Below are positions 36,598 to 46,611 of a DNA stretch of 64,000 bases, piece by piece. The notes below the pieces were generated by a model, which searched no databases, had not been told where the DNA came from, and saw nothing but the letters and a program-made list of their open reading frames with translations. The stretch covers positions 37,230-101,229 of the forward strand of contig NZ_VIKX01000264.1 of NCBI RefSeq assembly GCF_009711935.1. The letters are read 5' to 3'. The translations under genes and the position numbers were made by a program. The number at the start of each line of letters is the position of its first letter. Positions within the stretch are counted from its first letter, which is position 1. Source of the stretch: Dolichospermum sp. UHCC 0259. Its GTDB lineage: Bacteria > Cyanobacteriota > Cyanobacteriia > Cyanobacteriales > Nostocaceae.

Positions 36598-37006
36598 AAA
36601 ATTATATGGGAAAAAGTGCAAAATTATGGCACGGTTTAGGGAAATGAGGGGACAAAATTTACAAAATAATTCATTCCCAACTCAGTGACTTTCGCTGTAT
36701 ATTTTTGTAAGCAATTGCAGTATAAGCTTTTTGTATGCAGATTTATAAAAAATTAGTATTAATTTTTAACAATGCAGTAGAATAGGATCATGGAATTAGC
36801 TGTAACTTAACGTACCTGTTTACAAACCGTCACAAGGGTTGTTATCAGCAATACACAATATTTGGTATGCTCTCTCATACTCATGTCATTTCTTCCTTAA
36901 GGAATAGGTAATAGGCAGATGGAAAAATCAGTCATGAGTAAGTATTCTTTCCATTTACCTCTTCCCAGATGATCAATTATCCATTATTTATTTCCTAAAC
37001 TATTGC
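36598..37006. other. Intergenic region (divergent promoters), no gene
   Basis: About 410 bp between divergent MFS and sensor-like genes. AT-rich, with TATAATTTTG-like and TATGCT stretches, but no strong motif or ORF. Confidence 0.4.
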
Positions 37007-38392
37007 ATGAATCTAAATCGAGTTAAATCCATCCCCAAATGGACACAATTACCGTCTCCATCCATATTTTGTTCCGAAGTATCTATGCAATTGGGTATAG
37101 ATACATCCGTTTCCCAATTACAACAGCAGGTAGAATATTTACAAATCCAATTAGAGTTGGAAAGACAAGAACATATTCAAAAAATACAGCAAATTCAGAA
37201 ATTTCAAGGATTGCTACAACATATTACTGAACACATCCGCGATAGTCTCGATGATCGCCAAATATTAACAATTATTACTCAAGAATTAGTTGATTTATTA
37301 CAACTTAATCGCTGTCAAATTGAACTGTATAATCCCTGTTTGACTGCTGCTACAGTTACCTACGAATATAGTGTTAGTTTACCCTCTTTTCAAGGTTTAA
37401 CCACAAAAATTGCTGATTTTCCCCGAATTTATCAATCCCTATTGCAAAAACAAATTTGGCAATCTATAGAAATTGTTCCTGGACATGATTCTGGCTTACA
37501 AATGATGAGTCAATTGGCTTGTCCAATTTTTGATTATCGAGGATTTTTGGGCAATATTTGGCTAATTCGGCAGACAGAGGCAAAATTCGGAGAGTTAGAA
37601 ATATCTTTTTTACAGCAAATAGCTAATCAATGTGCGATCGCCATTCGTCAATCTCAACTATACACAAAAACTAAAACCCAAGTTCAAGAAATTGAAAACC
37701 GAGAACATCATCACCACGAATTTATCAGACATCTTGCCCAAGAATTACGCACACCCATTACTAATATTAATCTTGCTGTACAAACCTTAGAAAGTCTCAT
37801 AACACCAGTCGGGATTGTAGATATAGAAATAGTCTCCCAACTATTACAAATTCTCCATCATGAATGTGGACGCGAAGATAAATTACTTAACGATCTTCTT
37901 ACCTTTGCATATCTGAAAACCCATTCTGAACCTCCTACTTTAATTACTATTGATTTTTCAACTTGGTTATTTCCTATTGTTGAATCTTTTCGAGATGTTA
38001 CCAATTGTCAGCAACAACAGTTACACCTAGATATCTCCACAGAAATACCCCATTTATCCACAGATATCACCGATTTAGAAAAAATTATTACCCTACTACT
38101 CAACCAAGCTTGTCAATGCGCTCCCGCAGGTGAATCAATTACAGTTACCGCCGATTTGAATGCAGACACAGTAGAATTACAAATTAGTATTTCCGGTGTA
38201 GAAATACCTCACCATGAACTATCACAAGTTTTTCAGCCATTTTACCGCATTCCCAAACATTCCCCCTGGCAAGCACAGAACACCGGCTTAGAATTGGCAT
38301 TAGTCAAAACAATGGTACAGCGTTTAAATGGGTTGATTCATGCTAAGAATATCAACAATCGCATCACTTTGATCATGCAATTTCCCCTGTAG
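37007..38392 (+). CDS. GAF-containing histidine-kinase-like protein with degenerate catalytic motifs
   Basis: A 461-residue protein. A coiled N-terminus (about 35-75) leads into a GAF domain (about 75-220). It is followed by a DHp-like helix and HATPase-like domain. The H-box reads AQELRTPITN, with Gln245 where the phospho-accepting His should be. The N-box has Asn366 (LLLNQACQ). The G1 box is SGVEIP instead of DxGxGIP, and G2 is NTGLELALV instead of GxGLGLAL. All key residues except Asn366 are altered, so autokinase activity is unlikely and a pseudokinase or sensor-scaffold role is more plausible. Start could also be ATG at 37085. Confidence 0.85.
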   Translation: MNLNRVKSIPKWTQLPSPSIFCSEVSMQLGIDTSVSQLQQQVEYLQIQLELERQEHIQKIQQIQKFQGLLQHITEHIRDSLDDRQILTIITQELVDLLQLNRCQIELYNPCLTAATVTYEYSVSLPSFQGLTTKIADFPRIYQSLLQKQIWQSIEIVPGHDSGLQMMSQLACPIFDYRGFLGNIWLIRQTEAKFGELEISFLQQIANQCAIAIRQSQLYTKTKTQVQEIENREHHHHEFIRHLAQELRTPITNINLAVQTLESLITPVGIVDIEIVSQLLQILHHECGREDKLLNDLLTFAYLKTHSEPPTLITIDFSTWLFPIVESFRDVTNCQQQQLHLDISTEIPHLSTDITDLEKIITLLLNQACQCAPAGESITVTADLNADTVELQISISGVEIPHHELSQVFQPFYRIPKHSPWQAQNTGLELALVKTMVQRLNGLIHAKNINNRITLIMQFPL

Positions 38393-38454
38393 CCAGTTTT
38401 TTAGCTGCAACACTAGCGCAAAAGTCAAAACTCTGATATCATGACCTAATGAAC

Positions 38455-38526
<72 letters not shown>

Positions 38527-38655
38527 TTAGCTTTCAGCTTTTGGAATTTTTGTCCTTAACTAATTCTTGACTAAATTTAGGAAATATCCCCATCGAAAGC
38601 TGAGATTTGCTATAGCCATTCTATTTGATTTGTGAACATTGCAAGAGTCAGAATT

Positions 38656-38685
38656 AAACGCAGATAAACGCAGATAAACGCAGAT
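38656..38685. repeat. AAACGCAGAT tandem repeat (3 x 10 bp)
   Basis: Three perfect copies of a 10-bp unit after tRNA-Lys, in a region also containing CGCAGAGGCGCAGAGGACGCAGAG at about 38766-38790. Both are common repeat motifs in filamentous cyanobacteria. Confidence 0.9.
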
Positions 38686-38857
38686 GATTTTGTATTTCAT
38701 TCGGCTGAATGCTTACGTTTGAGGCAAGGAAACCTAACATGATTGGCATTGATGATTTTTTCTCACGCAGAGGCGCAGAGGACGCAGAGAGTAAGAGTTT
38801 AGGAACTAGAATATTTGATTTTCATACCTCAATTCAGCAATGCCAAATGATTAATAT

Positions 38858-38890
38858 TTTGGTTGGGTTAAGCGACAATGCAACCCAATT
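38858..38890. repeat. TTGGGTT/AACCCAA hairpin
   Basis: GGTTGGGTTAAGCGACAATGCAACCCAATT immediately downstream of the mfd stop; the fourth member of the GTTGGGTT family in this window. Confidence 0.7.
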
Positions 38891-38899
38891 TACCAAAAT

Positions 38900-41800
38900 T
38901 TAAACAGTAGTGGTTTCCGAAATTGCCCCTTGCATTTTCATAAAAGTATCTATTAAAGTTTGCAATTGTTGGTCTGCTTTAAATACTCCTAAACCTCTTG
39001 CTGTTACTTTTCCAGGAGAATAAACAAACCTAGCTTTCATTGTGGGAGTGAGATTTTCTGCTAAGAGATTCCAAGCAGGTTCTTCCATTGGGGTTTCTAA
39101 AACAATGTGCTGTTTATTCTCTGGTTTAATGCGGCTAAATCCCAGATTTTTAGCTAATTGCTTGAGTTCCATAACTCGCAATAGTTGATTTGCAGGTACG
39201 GGTATAGTTCCATATCTATCTGTCCATTCCGCAGCAATTTGTTTGAGTTCATATTTTGATTTTACTGTGGCTACAGCGCGATAAGCGCTCATTTTTTGAT
39301 CAAGATCAGGAATGTAGGTGGCAGGAATAAATGCAGTGAGATTAAGATCAATTTGGGTATCTTCAACTTTGGGTATTTCTTGACCTCTAATTTCTCGAAT
39401 TGCTTCTTCTAACATTTCCATGTACAAATCAAAGCCAATGACATCCATTTGTCCAGATTGTTCTGCACCTAGCAAGTTTCCTACTCCGCGAATTTCCATA
39501 TCTCGCATTGCTAATTGATATCCAGAACCGAGTTGTGTAAATTCTTGAATTGCTCTTAATCTTTGTCTGGCGGCATCGGATAATTCTCTTTGTTTAGGAT
39601 AAAATAACCATGCGTGGGCTTGAATGCCGGCACGTCCTACCCGACCCCGTAATTGATATAATTGAGATAAACCAAAACGGTGGGCATCTTCTATTAATAT
39701 TGTATTAACTCGCGGAATATCTAAACCAGATTCAATAATTGTCGTACAAACTAGGATATCAGCGTCATTATTGCCGAAAGTCAGCATGGTTGATTCTAAC
39801 TCGCTTTCGTCCATTTGACCATGGGCGATCGCAAATCTGCCTCCTGGTACCATTTCTCGTAAGTTTGCAGTGGTTTCTTCAATTCCATCTACTCGCGGAA
39901 CTACATAAAATACCTGTCCACCTCGATCTAATTCTTGACGAATTGCACTTCTGACAATATCAGAATTTAAAGGTGCGAGATGGGTTTGAATTGGTCTTCT
40001 GGTAGGAGGTGGTGTGGTAATTAAACTCATTTCTCGAATCCCAGATAATGACATATATAAGGTTCTAGGAATGGGAGTTGCGGAAAGAGTTAAAACATCA
40101 ACTTGAGTTTTTAAGCTTTTAATTTTTTCCTTTTGATTAACTCCAAATCTTTGTTCTTCATCAATTACCAAAAGTCCTAAATCTTTAAATTGTACACCTT
40201 TTCCTAATAATTGATGTGTCCCCACAACTATATCTAATTCTCCAGTTGCCAGACGTTTTTGAATGTTACGTTTTTCTTCTGCACTGCGAAACCGATTTAG
40301 TAAACCCACATTCACAGGATAGGGGGCAAAACGTTCTTTAATTGTGTGATAATGTTGTTGAGTTAAAATCGTTGTTGGGGCTAAAAGTGCAACTTGTTTT
40401 CCTGCGGTGACAGCTTTAAAAATTGCCCGAATTGCTACTTCTGTTTTGCCAAAACCCACATCTCCACATACTAACCTATCCATCGGTCTTTCACTTTCCA
40501 TATCCCGTTTCACATCTTGTACAGCTTTTAGCTGATCTGTGGTAGGTTGGTAAGGAAAAGAATCTTCCATTTCTTCTTGCCAAGGCATATCTGTGGGATA
40601 GGAAAAACCTTGTTGTTGAGAACGGGCAGCATACAACTTTAACAAATCTACTGCTAGTTTCTTAATGGCTTTACGGACTTTGTTTTTGGTATTTTCCCAG
40701 GCTTTGCCGGTCATTTTATGTAATTCTGGGGCTTTATCTCCACTGGTGCGAAAACGAGATAAAGAACTAACTTGATCAGCCGCAACTCTTAACAAACCAT
40801 CTGCATATTGCACAACTAAATAATCACGGGTTTCATCATTAATAGTTAAACTTTCTAATTTGACAAATTTACCAATACCATGACTACGATGAACAACATA
40901 ATCTCCCTGACGTAATTTATTAGGATCAACTTGTTTAGATGTGGCTTGACGACGTTTACGGACATAGCCAAAATTAGCTAAAGAATGTTGTCCATAAAAT
41001 TCTCTATCGGTGACAATGACTAATCGAAAAGAAGGTAAAATAAAACCTTCTAATTCTGCTAAACCGGAATATTTAAGGGCAATTGGGATATGATTAATTT
41101 GCAGTTTATCAATAGCTTGATAATCGCGGGGATTGGGGATAAATTGGGCAGGACAATCATGTTCTTGTAGCAAAGAAACCGAACGGGAAGGTTGAGCCGA
41201 AAGTATCCAAACTGCAAAATTGCGTTCTCTCTCGTTTCTAATAGTTTCCCCTAACTTGGCAAATTGGTGAGGTGTTACAGGTAAAGGTCTACTCGCTAAA
41301 TTCAACCCATTATTTTCTTCTGACAATTCCGATAAATATAACTTTCTAAAATTACTAATTTCCGCTATACATTCATCAAAATCTCGATGAATCTTAGGTA
41401 ATTCAACCGACAACTGACCACTGACCACTGACCACTGACTATTAGCATTTTCCACCCAGCGATCGCTATGAGCATAACATTGTTCTGGTTCATCAATGGC
41501 AACAAGGGTATTTTCTGCTAAATAATCCAGCAATGAAGCCGGTTTTGCAAAAGCCAACCCCAAAAACCGCCGACTCCCTTCCAGTGCAGACGTTTCCTGA
41601 AACATCTCTACATTTGGTAAATCTTTTAGCGCATCTAAAACAATCGGGGCAAAACTTGTCGGGGTGAGGGTAACTTTTTCCACCTTATCCAAGGCAGAAC
41701 GCTGAGTAGCAGGGTCAAATTCCCGAATTTGTTCAATTTCATCGCCAAACCATTCCAAGCGCACAGGCAACTCTGAGGACACAGGAAACACATCCACAAT

Positions 41801-42388
41801 ATCCCCCCGTCTACTCCATTGGCCTTCAGTTTCCACCAGAGGAACTCGTTCATATCCCAAAATCGTAATTTTTTCCCCAAACCCATCTAAATCAAATTCC
41901 ATCCCTTTTTCCAAAGTCACACAAAATGATTTAAACGCTGCCGGAGGTGGTAAATGCGGCTGCAACGCCCCCACAGTCGCAATTATCGCCGTTTTTTGCT
42001 TTTGCACCCCCTGTACGGGCGGGGTCTCCCCGCCCCTTGTTTCATCACCCCTCGCCACCAAATCAGCTAAAACCTGCATTTGCCCCCAACTCAACTCATT
42101 TTCAGGGTCGAAAGGTTCATAGGGAGAAGCTTCGGAAGTAGGATAAAAATGCACAGTTTTCCAACCCATTGCTTCCATTTGGGCAAAAACCCGCCCAGCT
42201 TCCTCTAAAGTGGCACAGACCACACATAAATCCTGATCTTCATAATTTGCTAATGCTGAAGCTACCAGTCCTTTGGGGAGACGAGAAATCCCATTTAACC
42301 GCAATTCCTGTTGTTTGTTGAGTTTAGTAATTAGTTCTGCGGTAAGAGGCGATCGCGCCAAAGCACGCACAATAGAAGAAAAGGCCAT
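38900..42388 (-). CDS. mfd: Transcription-repair coupling factor Mfd
   Basis: Removes RNA polymerase stalled at DNA damage and recruits UvrA. About 1162 residues with UvrB-homology domains at the N-terminus ([24 protein letters not shown]), an RNAP-binding RID-type region ([13 protein letters not shown]), and helicase motifs [30 protein letters not shown] start it at ATG 42388 ([11 protein letters not shown]). Two in-frame inserts look like repeat DNA: residues about 114-131 ([18 protein letters not shown]), from a GC palindrome, and about 316-329 ([14 protein letters not shown]), from a TGACCAC heptad array. Both lie in the N-terminal half outside the helicase motifs. Confidence 0.95.
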   Translation of the reverse strand: MAFSSIVRALARSPLTAELITKLNKQQELRLNGISRLPKGLVASALANYEDQDLCVVCATLEEAGRVFAQMEAMGWKTVHFYPTSEASPYEPFDPENELSWGQMQVLADLVARGDETRGGETPPVQGVQKQKTAIIATVGALQPHLPPPAAFKSFCVTLEKGMEFDLDGFGEKITILGYERVPLVETEGQWSRRGDIVDVFPVSSELPVRLEWFGDEIEQIREFDPATQRSALDKVEKVTLTPTSFAPIVLDALKDLPNVEMFQETSALEGSRRFLGLAFAKPASLLDYLAENTLVAIDEPEQCYAHSDRWVENANSQWSVVSGQLSVELPKIHRDFDECIAEISNFRKLYLSELSEENNGLNLASRPLPVTPHQFAKLGETIRNERERNFAVWILSAQPSRSVSLLQEHDCPAQFIPNPRDYQAIDKLQINHIPIALKYSGLAELEGFILPSFRLVIVTDREFYGQHSLANFGYVRKRRQATSKQVDPNKLRQGDYVVHRSHGIGKFVKLESLTINDETRDYLVVQYADGLLRVAADQVSSLSRFRTSGDKAPELHKMTGKAWENTKNKVRKAIKKLAVDLLKLYAARSQQQGFSYPTDMPWQEEMEDSFPYQPTTDQLKAVQDVKRDMESERPMDRLVCGDVGFGKTEVAIRAIFKAVTAGKQVALLAPTTILTQQHYHTIKERFAPYPVNVGLLNRFRSAEEKRNIQKRLATGELDIVVGTHQLLGKGVQFKDLGLLVIDEEQRFGVNQKEKIKSLKTQVDVLTLSATPIPRTLYMSLSGIREMSLITTPPPTRRPIQTHLAPLNSDIVRSAIRQELDRGGQVFYVVPRVDGIEETTANLREMVPGGRFAIAHGQMDESELESTMLTFGNNDADILVCTTIIESGLDIPRVNTILIEDAHRFGLSQLYQLRGRVGRAGIQAHAWLFYPKQRELSDAARQRLRAIQEFTQLGSGYQLAMRDMEIRGVGNLLGAEQSGQMDVIGFDLYMEMLEEAIREIRGQEIPKVEDTQIDLNLTAFIPATYIPDLDQKMSAYRAVATVKSKYELKQIAAEWTDRYGTIPVPANQLLRVMELKQLAKNLGFSRIKPENKQHIVLETPMEEPAWNLLAENLTPTMKARFVYSPGKVTARGLGVFKADQQLQTLIDTFMKMQGAISETTTV
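41411..41443. repeat. CACTGAC heptad array inside mfd
   Basis: CAACTGACCACTGACCACTG followed by ACCACTGACTATTA; about four 7-bp units. On the coding strand it reads in frame as residues 316-329 of Mfd. The same unit forms an intergenic array at 47836-47855. Confidence 0.9.
42017..42035. repeat. GC-rich perfect palindrome inside mfd
   Basis: GGGCGGGG, TCT, CCCCGCCC: an 8-bp stem with a 3-base loop. The surrounding insert encodes about residues 114-131 (RGGETPPV and neighbours). The remaining coding sequence is much less GC-rich. Confidence 0.85.
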
Positions 42389-42707
42389 AAGTTTTACGCT
42401 AAAAAAGGAAATCGCTGCTGATGTCAAAATCTAAAAGCAGTTTATATCAACTATTTTAAAAGTTTTAATCGGACTCTTGACCATGAATGGCCGAGAATAA
42501 TGAAAGCAGGGGAGTAGGGGGGGGGTAGGGGGGCAGGGGAGAAAATTCTATTGCCTATTGCCTATTGCCTTCTTTTATAACTATGACTTTGTATATAGTC
42601 AAAGTATTTAGAGAATCACCTAAAATACTGGATACTAATAAAATGTGTAAATAAACTGGATTTACAATCTCTGTATAATTTTACTCTTTATACCAGCAAT
42701 TTTAAAA
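42389..42707. repeat. Intergenic G-rich tract and TTGCCTA repeats
   Basis: About 42510-42540 is a G-rich run (GGGGAGTAGGGGGGGGG...AGGGG). ATTGCCTATTGCCTATTGCC follows at about 42550. No gene. The Hly/CorC gene starts shortly after. Confidence 0.65.
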
Positions 42708-44015
42708 ATGTCTTCCTTCACGTTTGAAATTTTAACGATTTTAGTCCTAATTTTCGCCAACGGTGTATTTTCCATGTCGGAAATGGCCGTAGTTTCCGCC
42801 CGGAAAGTCAGACTACAGCAGTTAGCCAACCAAGGGGATATTAACGCCAAGGCTGCATTAAAACTCGCCGAATCGCCCAATCATTTTCTCTCCATCGTCC
42901 AGGTAGGGATTACACTCATCAATATCCTGAATGGTGTCTTTGGTGGTGCGACCATTGCCAGAAGACTAGAAGATTATATCAAGCTAATTCCCATTTTAGC
43001 TAATTATAGTAATGCGATCGCCTTTGGTATCGTAGTCCTACTCATTACCTATTTTTCCCTCATTGTCGGTGAACTCGTCCCCAAACGTCTGGCTTTAAAT
43101 AACCCCGAAAAAATCGCTGCTTCGGTCGCCATACCTATGCGGGCTTTAGCGAGAGTAGCTTCACCCATAGTTTATCTTTTGAGTGCATCTACAGATTTGG
43201 TCTTGCGAATATTGGGAATTACCCCTTCCAATGAACCACAAGTTACAGAAGAAGAAATCAAAATTCTCATTGAACAAGGCACAGAAGCGGGAACATTTGA
43301 AGAAGCCGAACAGGACATGGTAGAGAGAGTTTTCCGGTTAGGCGATCGCCCCGTTACCTCCTTTATGACACCCCGACCTGATATAGTTTGGTTAGACTTG
43401 GAAGATCCCCCCGAAGAAAACCGCCAAAAAATGGCAGAAAGCGGTTATTCTCGCTATCCCATTTGTCAAGAAGGATTAGATAACGTTCTGGGAATTATTC
43501 CCGTCACCGACCTCCTAGCCAGAAGTTTACGCAACGAACCCTTAGACTTAACTCTAGGATTACGTCAACCCGTATTTGTCCCCGAAAGCACACGCGGTTT
43601 AAAAGTTTTGGAATTATTCAAACAAACCGTCACACACATGGCTTTAGTCGTAGATGAATATGGCGTAATTCAAGGCTTAGTCACCCTCAATGACATCATG
43701 AGTGAAATCGTCGGTGATGTTCCCACAGAACCAGGACAAGAAGAACCCCAAGCCGTACAACGAGAAGATGGTTCTTGGTTAGTAGATGGAATGTTAGGAA
43801 TAGAAGCATTTTTAGAACTATTTGATCTCGAAGAATTAGAACATGAAGAAAGAGGAAACTATCAAACACTAGGCGGCTTTGTCATTACCCATTTAGGACG
43901 GATTCCCGCAGCAGCAGATCATTTTGAATGGGATGGTATGCGGTTTGAAGTCATGGATATGGACGGAAATCGGGTTGATAAAGTCCTAGTAGTACCCAAA
44001 GTCATCGGTAATTGA
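42708..44015 (+). CDS. CorC/HlyC (CNNM-like) membrane protein with CBS pair
   Basis: A 435-residue protein of the hemolysin C/CorC family, cyanobacterial counterparts of Mg2+/Co2+ efflux proteins. DUF21 membrane domain (about 1-190) with ANGVFSMSEMAVVSARKVRLQQLANQG and several TM helices; CBS pair (about 205-335) with VTSFMTPRPDIVWLDL and VVDEYGVIQGLVTLNDIMSEI; C-terminal transporter-associated domain with DGMLGIEAFLELF. The start at 42708 is clear. Mg2+ transport or regulation is the family role; actual substrate here is inferred. Confidence 0.92.
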   Translation: MSSFTFEILTILVLIFANGVFSMSEMAVVSARKVRLQQLANQGDINAKAALKLAESPNHFLSIVQVGITLINILNGVFGGATIARRLEDYIKLIPILANYSNAIAFGIVVLLITYFSLIVGELVPKRLALNNPEKIAASVAIPMRALARVASPIVYLLSASTDLVLRILGITPSNEPQVTEEEIKILIEQGTEAGTFEEAEQDMVERVFRLGDRPVTSFMTPRPDIVWLDLEDPPEENRQKMAESGYSRYPICQEGLDNVLGIIPVTDLLARSLRNEPLDLTLGLRQPVFVPESTRGLKVLELFKQTVTHMALVVDEYGVIQGLVTLNDIMSEIVGDVPTEPGQEEPQAVQREDGSWLVDGMLGIEAFLELFDLEELEHEERGNYQTLGGFVITHLGRIPAAADHFEWDGMRFEVMDMDGNRVDKVLVVPKVIGN

Positions 44016-44029
44016 ACTCAGGATGTAGG

Positions 44030-44050
44030 GGCGCAGGGCCTGCGCCCAGT
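44030..44050. repeat. GGCGCAGGGCCTGCGCC palindrome
   Basis: GTAGGGGCGCAGGGCCTGCGCCCAGTC after the CorC-like gene stop. Related copies are at about 5799-5817 (as GCGCAGGCCCTGCGCCCC) and a half-copy at about 28256-28272. A small dispersed palindrome family. Confidence 0.75.
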
Positions 44051-44261
44051 CGGGATTTAGCATAAAGAAGCATTACAGAAATCTGGTTGAGAGAAAATTC
44101 ATATAAAATTAACTCTTCCTTATTTAAAGCTTAACTTTTCTACTGTTCACTAGGGTTAAATTCACTTTTTGCTGCAACATTAAAATTCCCCCCATTACCT
44201 TCAAGTGAAAAGGTTTGGGGGATTATTTGTTAAAATATCCTAAACTTATAAAAAAATCCCT

Positions 44262-45008
44262 TTGATCAGCAAAAATTCCCAACCATTACGTAATATTAAT
44301 TACTCTCATGCTATCCATCTTAGCCATCTCATTGATCAAGATATACCAAAATGGACAGGTGATCCTCCCGTAGAATTTACCAGTGTTGCAGAAATTCCAG
44401 ATGATGGTTATTACTTACGACGCTTTTCCTTGGGAGAACATAGCGGGACTCATATTAATGCTCCTAATAGCTTTTATGCAAACGGCACAAGTATTGACCA
44501 GTATCCAGCATCGTCCTTAATATTACCAGCTATAGTTATCAATATTTGTGAGCAAGCAGCAATAAACGCTGATTATGTCTTGACTATTAGTGATATCCAA
44601 GCTTGGGAAACTGAATTTGGAGAAATTCCCACAGGTAGCTTCGTGATATTATATACTGGTTGGCAGGAAAAATGGTTAAATTATCAGGCATTTTTTAACC
44701 AAGATAAAGACGGAAAAATGCACTTTCCTGGTTTTAGCTATGATGCAATTGAGTTTTTAATGACACAGAGGCAAATTACTGGAGTGGGTATTGATACTCA
44801 CGGTGTAGATTCTGGGCAGGATACCAATTTTACCATTAATCGGTTGCTTTTAGAGCAATGTCTGGGGGGAGGGAAGCGATCGCTAATTGTTCTCGAAAAC
44901 CTCACCAATTTAGATCAGTTACCACCCCATGATATCACCTTAGTCGTTGGCATTCTCCGATTAAGAGGCGGTTCTGGTTCTCCCGCAGCAATCATGGCAT
45001 TATTTTAA
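44262..45008 (+). CDS. Cyclase-family metal-dependent hydrolase (kynurenine formamidase-like)
   Basis: A 248-residue protein of the 'cyclase' family (PF04199). LSHLIDQDIPKWTGDPPVEF at the N-terminus and EHSGTHINAPNSF give the metal-binding pattern, usually HxGTHxDxP; here the Asp is Asn (HINAP). Downstream, GVGIDTHGVDSGQDTNFTINRLLLE and LENLTNLDQLPPHD are conserved. No in-frame ATG exists near the N-terminus, so a TTG start at 44262 (TTGATCAGC) is probable. Amide or ester hydrolysis is the usual activity; substrate unknown. Confidence 0.85.
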   Translation: MISKNSQPLRNINYSHAIHLSHLIDQDIPKWTGDPPVEFTSVAEIPDDGYYLRRFSLGEHSGTHINAPNSFYANGTSIDQYPASSLILPAIVINICEQAAINADYVLTISDIQAWETEFGEIPTGSFVILYTGWQEKWLNYQAFFNQDKDGKMHFPGFSYDAIEFLMTQRQITGVGIDTHGVDSGQDTNFTINRLLLEQCLGGGKRSLIVLENLTNLDQLPPHDITLVVGILRLRGGSGSPAAIMALF

Positions 45009-45297
45009 ATTTTTTCTTTTCAACTATTCTCCTCAGACTCTGAAACTTTAGTTTCTTATCTGTTCCCTGTTCCCTATTCCCTTCTTTCAATTAAAAAATA
45101 TTAAAGCCCCATATCCAGAGTACGCAAAACTACTCAAAAATGGCTACGAGGCTAAAATATTTTACGAATTGGAAATGATATTTTTAATCAACTTCCCAAT
45201 CATTGAGGCAATCCTGCCCATGTACTGTAAATTGCCGCACTCAAGTCTAATACTGCCTATTTGCACCGCTGTAAACAAGCAAGAATTAAACCTCATT

Positions 45298-45379
45298 CAG
45301 CAAAGTTTATGAAACTTTCGCTGAGTTTTCTATTAAATTTTTGACAGACAAAAAGGATCTAGCTTCAGATCCTTTTTTT
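45298..45379 (+). ncRNA. Candidate small RNA or UTR with two hairpins and a U-run
   Basis: CAGCAAAGTTT-ATG-AAACTTTCGCTG (45298-45323, one bulge) is followed by AAAAAGGATCT-AGCTTC-AGATCCTTTTTTT (45350-45379), a textbook rho-independent terminator. On the minus strand the second hairpin also ends in a T-run and could terminate the small ORF at 45580. No promoter could be identified upstream, so an independent RNA is only a possibility. Confidence 0.4.
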
Positions 45380-45579
45380 GCCTTTAACATAACGAATTTA
45401 TTACTGTAAATTAGCAACACCGTTAGTTAAGTTTGGACTTAAATGAGAACTATTTAATGGCACTAGCTAAGGTTTTAGTCAAAAGTAGAAACTGGATAAA
45501 TCAGACTACCACTTTTGCTATTTTTTAGCTTGTGAACTGAAAGCTGGAGAATTTAAAATTTAGACTCCTGCCAGCAGTT

Positions 45580-45774
45580 TTAGATTTCACCATTAACCTG
45601 CATTTGATGAACTTGATCTGCCAATTCTTGACAATTTTGATCATCTAACTTATCAATTGCCAACATTCCCATGAGAATAACTTCTTTCAAAGTTAAGCGA
45701 GTTGAATGTGCCTGTTTTTGCACAATCTCCTTAATGATGGGAGATACACCGATTGCTGTACTAGCTCTAGCCAC
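45580..45774 (-). CDS. Small hypothetical protein, possible
   Basis: A 64-residue frame starting with GTG (MARASTAIGVSPIIKEIVQKQ). It is predicted mostly helical, with LTLKEVILMGMLAIDKLDDQN in the centre and no recognised motif. Upstream there is no strong ribosome binding site. A terminator-like hairpin lies downstream (45350-45379). It could be an antitoxin-like or plasmid-type small protein, but I cannot assign it; it could also be spurious. Confidence 0.4.
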   Translation of the reverse strand: MARASTAIGVSPIIKEIVQKQAHSTRLTLKEVILMGMLAIDKLDDQNCQELADQVHQMQVNGEI

Positions 45775-46611
45775 GTTATAAAAGGAAACATTAATGACAT
45801 CGGATAAATCTTAGCACTTTTCGCTAAGTTATTCTACATCCCCGGAACTGATCTACTTTAGTTTCGATAAATCTTTGTATGTCTAATCCAGACTTTAAAT
45901 AGCAAACAGACTCAATAATTCTGCAAATCTAACTTTTTAACTACGGACATAACTCTTCTGTAGCAAGCATTTTAACGATTTACTTACTCTGCCATACACA
46001 GCCTTGTTACTAAAATTACTTAGTATAAAAACTTAGGTTTTATTGGTATCAATTGCTAGAATACTTGTATAAGTAGGTGTAAATAAACGTAGCTATCTTG
46101 AAAAAACAAAATACTATTTAAACCTTATAAATTAGACTCTCTAGCGTTTTATTGCAATTTTTTTATCCACAAAAATTGATACCTATATAATTATTTATTA
46201 ATTTTTCTTACAACTCACATCATAAACAATTAATTATTGTCATCTGCCAAAAGTATGAAACCAATAAGATTTTGAAAAATGCTGGTAACAGCGAGATGCT
46301 CAAAAAGCTATAAAGCTTATACAGCAAGGCTTCTAGAATATAAAATCCCAAGATTTAGTGTTGATTAATCCTGACTGGAGGATATTTGTTATGATTCAAT
46401 GGATTGAATAGCATTGAATTAATTCATAATGTTAATTTTTGTAACCTGACACAATAAATCAAGTCTAAGTTAAAACCCATATTTTTTCGATAGTAAAACG
46501 CAAGGGTTCAAAATAAATGGGGTATAGACAGAAATCGAAATTTTCCTGAATTCACTTAGCTAAGGCCGTCATAAGGAAAAGTAGTGAATACGCACAAGGA
46601 ATAAAACAACG

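Larger units (their letters stand above)
45009..46611. other. Sparse 1.6-kb region with a terminator-like hairpin and one small possible ORF
   Basis: Apart from the small minus-strand frame at 45580-45774 and the hairpins at 45298-45379, nothing gene-like is seen. There is CAAAAGT/ACTTTTG separated by about 20 bases near 45478-45518 followed by a T-rich run. TGGAGGATATTTGTTATG at 46375-46393 looks like a ribosome binding site but its frame ends after six codons. The right end presumably holds the promoter of the SGNH gene. Confidence 0.45.

Noticed and set aside
38900..42388. Frameshift or pseudogene status of mfd because of repeat inserts
   Set aside because: The frame is open end to end and all helicase motifs are intact; the inserts are in frame.
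46375..46411. Leader peptide after TGGAGG (ATGATTCAATGG...)
   Set aside because: Only six codons before a stop, no clear regulatory codon bias; probably chance.
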